Source of the DNA: Stachybotrys elegans
Lineage: Eukaryota > Ascomycota > Sordariomycetes > Hypocreales > Stachybotryaceae
Assembly: GCA_020746835.1 (NCBI GenBank)
Contig: JAGPNK010000014.1
Location: 248,001-312,000 of the forward strand
DNA length: 64,000 bases
Direction: 5' to 3'
The notes below the pieces were generated by a model. That model ran no database searches. It was given only the letters and a program-made list of their open reading frames with translations, and was not told the DNA's origin. A program made the translations under genes and the position numbers. Shown here one piece after another: positions 57,132-64,000 of the stretch; position 1 is the stretch's first letter, and every line of letters begins with the position of its first letter.

Positions 57132-60100
57132 ATGGCTGCACAGCACATCTTCCTCTTTGGCGACCAGGCCGATGCGCCGCTGCCCATGATCCGCCGCCTC
57201 AACGGCCCGTCCAACCAGTCCAAAGCACTCGCATCGTTCTTCCAGAGCGCCCTTGACAATGTCCAGCTCGAGGTTGCCGGCTTCACCCCAGCAGAACAGG
57301 CCACCCTGGGCTCCTTTCACTCCTTGTCAGATCTGACCGCTGCCTTGGCGAGCGGCAGCGACCGTCATGGCATCGCCCAGATGGTTCTTGTCTTCATGGC
57401 GCGCATCGGCGAGTTGATTCTGTAAGCCTCCTATGCGTTAAATGAGAGACGAGTGCGGCGGCTAACGCTTGATGCCTAGACATGCCGAGAGCAACCCGGC
57501 CCTCCTCAGCAGCTCGACGCCGCTGCTCTCCCTCGGTATCTGCGGAGGTCTTCTGCCCGCAGCCGCAGCCGCCGTGGCCACCACCGTGGGGGAGCTGATT
57601 GAAGTAGCCAGCTATCTGGCCCGCGTCAACTGTCGCGTGGCTGCCACCATATCCAGGCGTTCAGTGCAGGTCGAGGATGGGCCTGGAAGCTGGGCCTTTT
57701 CCGCCCTGGGAGCTATCGTTGCCGATATCCCCAAGATTCTTATGCAATTTCACAAGGATCATGCAAGTCTCACTCCATCTTTGTTCCAACAGGCAGCTGA
57801 CTCGAAATCCAGGCCATCCCAAGGCATCGCCAAGCCTACGTCGCCATAAGCACGCCAACTTGGGCCACAGTCTTCGGTCCTCCCTCGGTCCTCAAGAAGC
57901 TTGTCGAGTCATCTGAAAAGCTGGGCAAAAGCGACATCACCATCCTTCCAGCCTTTGGGGCCGTTCATGCCGGCCATCTACCAGCCCCAGAGCTCTCAGA
58001 GCTGGTGCCAGAGAGTCCGATTCTCGACAAGCCCATCAAGTCTGGGTACAAGCTCATCTCGGGGAGCAAGTATGCGCCCTTTGCCGCGGCCACGCTTAGG
58101 GATCTCATGCCTCAGATCATGCTGGACATTTTTCAGAACAGCACCAACCCAGCCAAAGTGTTTGACGTGGGCGGCTCCTTTCTGCAGAAGGGAAAGGAGG
58201 TGTCGCTTTACATGCTTGCATCGACGAGCTACCTCGTGCTACTTCGGCGAGCCTTGCACACGCAGGGACACAAGGTGGCTCTGAAGACAAACGCCCCAAG
58301 TTTCCCCAACGCAGAGCTCCGCGGCGGCTCGGGGTCAGTGGCCATCATCGGCATGTCGGGTCAGTTTCCCGGCGCAGCCAGCGTCGATGAGATGTGGGAG
58401 ATTCTCATGCGCCGAGAAGAGCTTCACAAAAAGGTGCTTCCAACAGACCCAGAAAGAGATTATGCAGGGCTAACAGCGCATAGGTCCCCAAGGAACGCTT
58501 CGACGCCGACGACTACCTGGACGAGTCGGCCCGAGGTCCCAGCGCAATCACCACGGCGTTTGGCTGCTTCCTGGACAATCCTGGTCTGTTTGACCACAGA
58601 CTGTTCAATGTGTCGCCTCGCGAAGCCATGCAGATGGACCCCGGCCAGCGTCTGCTGATGCATGCCACTTATACGGCGCTCGAGGACGCGGGCGTCTGCA
58701 ACAACGGCAGCGTGGCCACCGACAGCCGGCGCATCGGCACATACATCGGCGACGGGAGCGACGACTGGAGAGACCTCCAGCAGGACAGCGGCAACGGCGT
58801 CGACAAGTATGTCGTGCAGGGCACGCAGCGAGCCTTTACGCCGGGCCGCCTGAACCACCACTTCAAGTGGGAGGGTGCCACGTTCTGCGTCGACTCGGCC
58901 TGCGGTTCTACAGCGAGTGCTGTGGGCCTCGCGTACCGATCCCTCATCAACCGTGACTGCGATACGGCCATCGCGGGTGGCTCGAACATCATCGCCACGC
59001 CCTTTTGGCAGTCGGCCCTCAGCAAGGGTGGCTTCCTCTCGACAACTGGAAGTTGCAAGTCGTTCCGCGCAGACGCGGACGGATATTGTCGAGGAGAGGC
59101 CGTCGGCGCCATTGTCCTCAAGAGGCTCGAGGACGCCATCCAGGACAACGACAACATCATCTCGGTGATTCGCAGCTACGCAAGGAACCACTCAGCCGAG
59201 ACCGTGTCCATCACGAGGCCCCACGTTGGCACGCAGGAGCGCGTCTTCAAGATTGCGCTGGAGCAGGCTGGCATGGAGCCCGAGGACATCAGCTACGTCG
59301 AGATGCACGGCACGGGCACGACAGCCGGCGACTCGGCCGAGCTCGAGTCTGTTGCCAATGTCATCGGCCAGAAGGGGGTCAGAGATTCGCCCCTCGTCGT
59401 CGGGGCTATCAAGGCAAACCTGGGCCACGCTGAAGCGGCCTCGGGAATTTCGTCCATCATGAAGGCTGCGACCATGTTCCGCAAGAACATCATCCCACCG
59501 CAGGTGGGGATGCCGGGCAAGGTAGGACACTACGAGTGTCTCCAGAACGGAACCGTGCTCGTCCCGGGAAACCCTCTTCCCTTTACCAGGCAGAGTATCG
59601 GCAAGAAGAGGGCAATGCTCGTCAACAACTTTGACGCAGCGGTGAGTCGCATTCACGATGTCCCCTAAATCCATCTACTGACATTGTTATTCCATCTAGG
59701 GAGGAAACAGCTCCTTTGTGCTGGAGGAGCCCCCAGCGCCCAGGATCAAGTCCGAGGATCCCCGTGGCTATCATACCGTCACCGTTTCAGCAAACTCTAC
59801 CCTGTCGCTCGAGATGAACAAGCAGCGTCTGGCGGAGTTCCTGACGCAGAACCCTCAGACGAGCCTGTCAGACTTAGCATACACGACGACTGCTCGGCGA
59901 TTCCATCATTCTCTGCGCGCTGCCTACTCTGGAGGAAGCATCCAGAACATTGTCGACGGCATCAACCGAGACCTCTCACGGCCCAAGAACAACGAGGACG
60001 CAAGTGCGGGAAAACTCTCGCGCATCGTGTTTGCCTTTACTGGCCAGGGCGCTCACTATGCAGGCATGGGCTCCGGCCTATTCAAGTCGTCTGCTCCGTT

Positions 60101-63100
60101 CCGAACGACGGTCCTCGGCTTCCAGCGCGCCGCTACGACGCAGGGCTTCCCGTCTTTTGCTCATCTCATCTCCAACCCAGACTCGGAGATGCAGAGCGCC
60201 TCGACAGTCCAGATCCATCTTGCCCTCGTGGCTCTGCAGATGGCGCTCGTCGACCTATGGCGCATATGGGGCGTGACTCCCGACGTTGTTCTTGGCCACA
60301 GCATCGGCGAATACGCTGCGCTCTACGCTGCAGGAGTCATCTCTTCTACTGATGCCATGTACTTGGTGGGAAAGCGTGCCATCCTGGTCCAGAACAACTG
60401 TACAGAAGCATCCCACGGCATGCTCTCCATCTCAGCCACAGCGGAGGATGTCCAGGGCATTCTGACCGACGAGACCTTCAAGTGCGAGCTGGCATGCCAC
60501 AACAGCCCCAGCATGGTGGTGCTCAGCGGCGAGAAGTCAGAGCTCGTACGCATTGAAGGTGTGTTGAAGGAGCGCAACATGAAGTGCAAGCTGCTAGAAG
60601 TTCCCTTTGCCATGCATTCGCGCCAGATGGATGCCGTCCTGCCTGGTCTGCGCGAGGCCATCAAGGGAGTCAAGTTCAACGCTCCCAATCCCAGTATCAG
60701 GGTCGTTTCGACCCTTCTGGGTACCGAAAATACCGCCTTTGACGGTGATTATCTCGTCCGCCACACCAGGGAGCCAGTCAAGTTCCAACAGGCCATGTCC
60801 TACTGCTTCGACGAAGGCCTTGTCGACTCGTCCAGCATCTGGCTCGAGATAGGGCCAAACCCGGTGTGCCTCGGCCTCGCCCGATCAAACTCGACCGTCA
60901 TTGGATCCGACCGAGCCATCCCCAGTCTCAAGAAGGGGGAGAACGACTGGAAGCAGGTGTCCGCGATCCTCGCGGCCTGCTACAAGGCCGGCAAGCCCGT
61001 CCATTGGCGCGCATATCACCAGGACTTTACCAGCTGCCTCTCCCACATTGATCTTCCCAAGTACGCCTTCGACACGCGCGACTTCTGGATGTCATACAAG
61101 GCCCCTGCGATCGCTGCGGCAAAGGAGACCCACAAGGACGTGCAGCCCATCTCGGCCTGCCTGCACCACCTCGTCAGGCAGGCCGACAGCCCGAGAGAGC
61201 AGTCGGCCACGTTCCGATCCATCGTGGCACAGCCATCCCTGCTGCAGATGATCCAAGGCCACAAGCTCTCGGGCATTGTCATATGTCCGGCCGGTGTATT
61301 CTCTGAGATGGCCTTGACGGCGGCACGCCACGTGTTGACGGGCGGCGCCTGGGATGCGGCCTTCCCCGCGCTCTCGGTCCTCGACACGCAGATTGACCAC
61401 CCGATCCAGCCAGATGCCAAAACTCCGAGCCAAGCCATCCAGGTCGACATCAGGAGGTCCAAGCCCTCCGGAGACTTTCTCGTCACCATGTCCGACGCCG
61501 CCAAGCTGTCCGTCGTCAACGCGAAATGCGCCGTCCGCATCAGGGATGCGCAGGCGTTTGGTAGCGAGTGCCGAGAGCTGCTCGAGACGGTCCAGCCCAA
61601 GATTGCGAGGCTGCAGAAGGCTGCTGCGGGCGGGCAGGCCAACCGTCTCCAGGGGAAGCTTTTCTACCGCTTGTTTGCCAATCTGATGGACTATGTCGAT
61701 GAATACGAGGGAGTCAAGGAGGCGATTGTGAGCAGCGACTTCACCGAGGCGTTGGCATCCATCCGTCTTCCTCGGACCAAGCAGGGCGGCGATTTTAGCG
61801 ACTCTTGCACGTTGTCGCCTTACTGGATCGATGCTCTGACCCATCTAGCCGGATTTCTGTACAATGGCAACCCGATGAGCGTTGGCGACGATGTGTACAT
61901 TGGCACTCACATGGAGCGCATGGAAATTGTGGCCTCGGACTTCTCCCCAGACGTCACTTACCAGAGCTACGCTTTTATCGAGCATCCGGAGGGCACCAAC
62001 ATCTACCGCGGCCATGTCTACATCCTCGATGGTGATTCCATTGTGGGCTTCCTCCAAGGCGCACACTTCCGCAAGATGCCGCGTCAAACCCTGCACAAGA
62101 TCCTCGGCAAGATTGAGCCCAAGAAGGCAAAGGAAGCTGCCCCAAAGGTGCTCACCAACGGGTCTGGAGAGACCCAGGACCACGCGTCCAGCCATACAAA
62201 CGGCAACAACGGTGCCAATGGGCACAGCTACGTCGAGTCTGTGCCGGAAGAGACCTCCAGTCGCAGCAAGTCTCTGTATGATGAGCTCGTCAACCAGCTT
62301 GTGGAGGAGACGGGTATGGAGGCCAGCGAGCTGACTTCGGCGACCTACTTTGCCGAGATTGGCGTCGACTCGCTCATGAGCATCTCGATCCTTGCGGCCC
62401 TCAAGGCGGAGACGGGCGTTGAGCTCAACGCCTCGTTCCTCATGGATCACCCTACCCTTGGTGATGCGGAGCGGCAGCTCCGTATTTTGGAAAAGCAGGA
62501 GGAGAAGGCCGCGGCGACCAACGGCCATAACGGACATTCGTCAGAGGTGAGCAGCGATGTCGCTCCCTCGCAGCTACCCGACTGCAACGTCGTCCTCATG
62601 CAAGGCCCTGCGCGCTTCTCGACCGACCGACCGCCCGTCTTCCTCATTGCCGACGGCGCAGGCTCCGCAGCGGCCTACATTCACTTCCCTGCTCTGGGAA
62701 CTGATCTCTCCGTCTTTGCAGTCGAGTCGCCCTGGGTCAACGACCCTCAGAGCTTCACGTGCAGCTTTGACCTGGCAGCGAAGCAATACCTCAAAGCGAT
62801 CCGGGCCAAGCAGCCACAGGGGCCGTACATCCTCGGCGGGTGGTCCGCAGGCGGCGTCTTCGCCTACGAGGTGGCGAGGCAGCTGCTAGAAGCGGGCGAC
62901 AAGGTCCTAGGTTTGTTCATCATTGACATTACTGGTCCGCGTGAGGAGGACCGCAGCAAGGTGACGCCACCGACCATGGAGATTATTGATCAGATCGGCA
63001 TGCTCAGCGGTATCGACAGAAGCTTCGACGACGCAGCTCCTCAGTCGGTGCGCCTCAAGCAGCACATGCTGAGCACAGTGACGTGCTTCAGCAAAATGGA

Positions 63101-63441
63101 TCCCATCCCCATGGCTGCCGGCCGTCAACCAGGCCGCACGTTTGTCATCTGGGCCAAGAAGGACATCATGCCCAAGGCAGCCATGGAGTCACTCCCTCCG
63201 GGGCTGAATGCTTGGTTCTATCCGGCGTCGCACCCCGAGGCGCTACCGTATGGTTGGGATGCGCTCGTGGGGGAGGAACTGGAGATTTCGCGGATAGAAG
63301 GAGACCATTTCTCCATAATGACGGCTCCCGAGGTGAGTACCTTGTCCTATTCTTGTCGTGTCGCATGCTAATTGGTATCAGGTCGCAGAGCTTGGCAGAG
63401 TGGTGAGGGAGGCAGTGAAGAAGAGCCACGACATGCTTTAA
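57132..63441 (+). CDS. Non-reducing type I polyketide synthase (SAT-KS-AT-PT-ACP-TE)
   Basis: Six exons, 57132-57421, 57480-57762, 57813-58433, 58484-59641, 59700-63332, 63382-63441, give 2014 residues. The second intron is of GC-AG type (GCAAGT...CCAG). SAT has the GXCXG motif with Cys118 and a likely His243, so it can load a starter chain. KS (from about 366) has Cys538, His673 and His713. AT has Ser985 (GHSIGE). PT has catalytic His1305 (HKLSGIVICPAG) and Asp1495. The ACP Ser is 1675 (GVDSL). TE has Ser1833 (GWSAGG) and His1987 (EGDHFSI). There is no methyltransferase or reductive release domain. Expected role: accept a reduced chain from the divergent HR-PKS, extend it with malonyl units, fold an aromatic ring and release it, most likely as a macrolactone such as a resorcylic or dihydroxyphenylacetic acid lactone. 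All catalytic residues look intact. Product identity is not decidable from sequence alone. Confidence 0.95.
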
Positions 63442-64000
63442 TGTTAATGTTTGTAGATGTTTAGAGTGAATAATTTAGGCTGTAGAATGGAAGCGATTTT
63501 TGCTCTTGGTGGACCTCAAGCATAAGGCAGGCACGTCCGAAAGTGATGAATCACTGATTTTGGTGCGTACGGGAAAGGTACAAAGGTACCTCAGCCTTCG
63601 CAGCAGCCCATACAAAAACCCTGACAGCTGTAATAGCCCTGGTTTAAACTATAGTCGTGGTGGTAGCTGCTATGAATTCTTTGACCATCTTTTTTCTTAC
63701 AGTAATTATTATTCTTTGAGATGTAGATGAGGGTCATTGTCCACTCGCGGACCTTTTTTTACTATATACCACCGTATGAGTGGGATATAGTAAAAAATGG
63801 TCCGAAAATGGACAATGACACAAGGCAAAAGGGTCGAAAGTGATCAATCAATAATTCACCTCGTCTTCGGAGTCGTGTGGGCGTCGGTTGTTTCGATCTT
63901 CGCTGGGCGGTGGGAGAGAATCGTTGTCTGGTCCCGTAGCCGGCTGTTCCTATCCAAGCAAGTGAAGAAGGCCGTTGCCGTCTTGTTGATCTTTGGACTT
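63442..64000. other. Right-edge region beyond the NR-PKS gene
   Basis: The region contains the 3' flank of the NR-PKS gene, a long inverted repeat (63733-63819) and a possible 3' end of a minus-strand gene. On the minus strand, from about 63948 down to a stop at 63848-63850, a frame encodes an acidic, Pro/Arg-rich peptide ending DSEDEVNY, but a TAG lies in frame just upstream, so splicing or decay would be required. No confident gene call is made. Confidence 0.35.
63733..63819. repeat. Long inverted repeat (35-base arms, 17-base spacer)
   Basis: The left arm 63733-63767 starts GTCATTGTCCA and ends TTTACTATAT; the right arm 63785-63819 is its near-exact reverse complement, with only a few mismatches. 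The structure would fold into a long hairpin. It could be a tiny MITE, the joined ends of a deleted transposon, or a 3' processing or boundary structure about 290 bases after the NR-PKS stop. Confidence 0.85.

Overview
The window is eukaryotic DNA from a filamentous ascomycete, most likely a Sordariomycete and perhaps Hypocreales. The basis is many short introns (about 40-70 bases, mostly GT..AG), fungal-only families (Zn2Cys6 regulator, HET-domain protein, rhodopsin-domain membrane proteins, iterative type I polyketide synthases) and dispersed repeats with C:G to T:A decay like that left by RIP. Genus is not decidable by eye. Exon coordinates were worked out by hand from reading frame and splice signals.

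Left part (1-33 kb) is gene-poor. In order it holds: the 3' end of a tRNA uracil-2'-O-methyltransferase (TRM44-like); a GXWXG-domain protein; an SDR; an EgtD/EasF-like amino-acid N-methyltransferase; a small AtaL-like (DUF1857) protein; a seven-helix rhodopsin-domain protein; a secreted galactose oxidase (AA5) with all copper and cofactor residues; a secretory lipase; an F-box-like/DUF7730 protein; a compact cytosolic-type methionyl-tRNA synthetase; and an unrecognised multi-exon fungal protein. Between them lie long non-coding stretches with at least two dispersed repeat families.

Middle part (33-48 kb) is denser: a second rhodopsin-domain protein, an AIF/AMID-like FAD oxidoreductase, a Zn2Cys6 regulator, a second SDR, an MBOAT/wax-synthase-like acyltransferase, a HET protein, a small Cys-rich protein, and an oxidosqualene cyclase whose catalytic Asp is replaced by Glu. 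The cyclase, acyltransferase, SDR, FAD enzyme and regulator could form a triterpenoid locus, but this rests on proximity and gene content only.

Right part (48-63.4 kb) is the strongest system: a divergent pair of polyketide synthases sharing a 742-base promoter. One is a highly reducing PKS (KS-AT-DH-MT-ER-KR-ACP, about 2485 aa, 11 exons). The other is a non-reducing PKS (SAT-KS-AT-PT-ACP-TE, about 2014 aa, 6 exons). This is the layout of fungal resorcylic and dihydroxyphenylacetic acid lactone clusters: the reducing enzyme builds a reduced chain, the SAT domain of the non-reducing enzyme accepts it, the PT domain folds the extended chain into an aromatic ring and the TE releases it, usually as a macrolactone. 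No halogenase, P450 or O-methyltransferase is visible beside the pair, but the window ends about 560 bases after the second PKS, so the cluster may continue. A 35-base-arm inverted repeat lies just beyond it.
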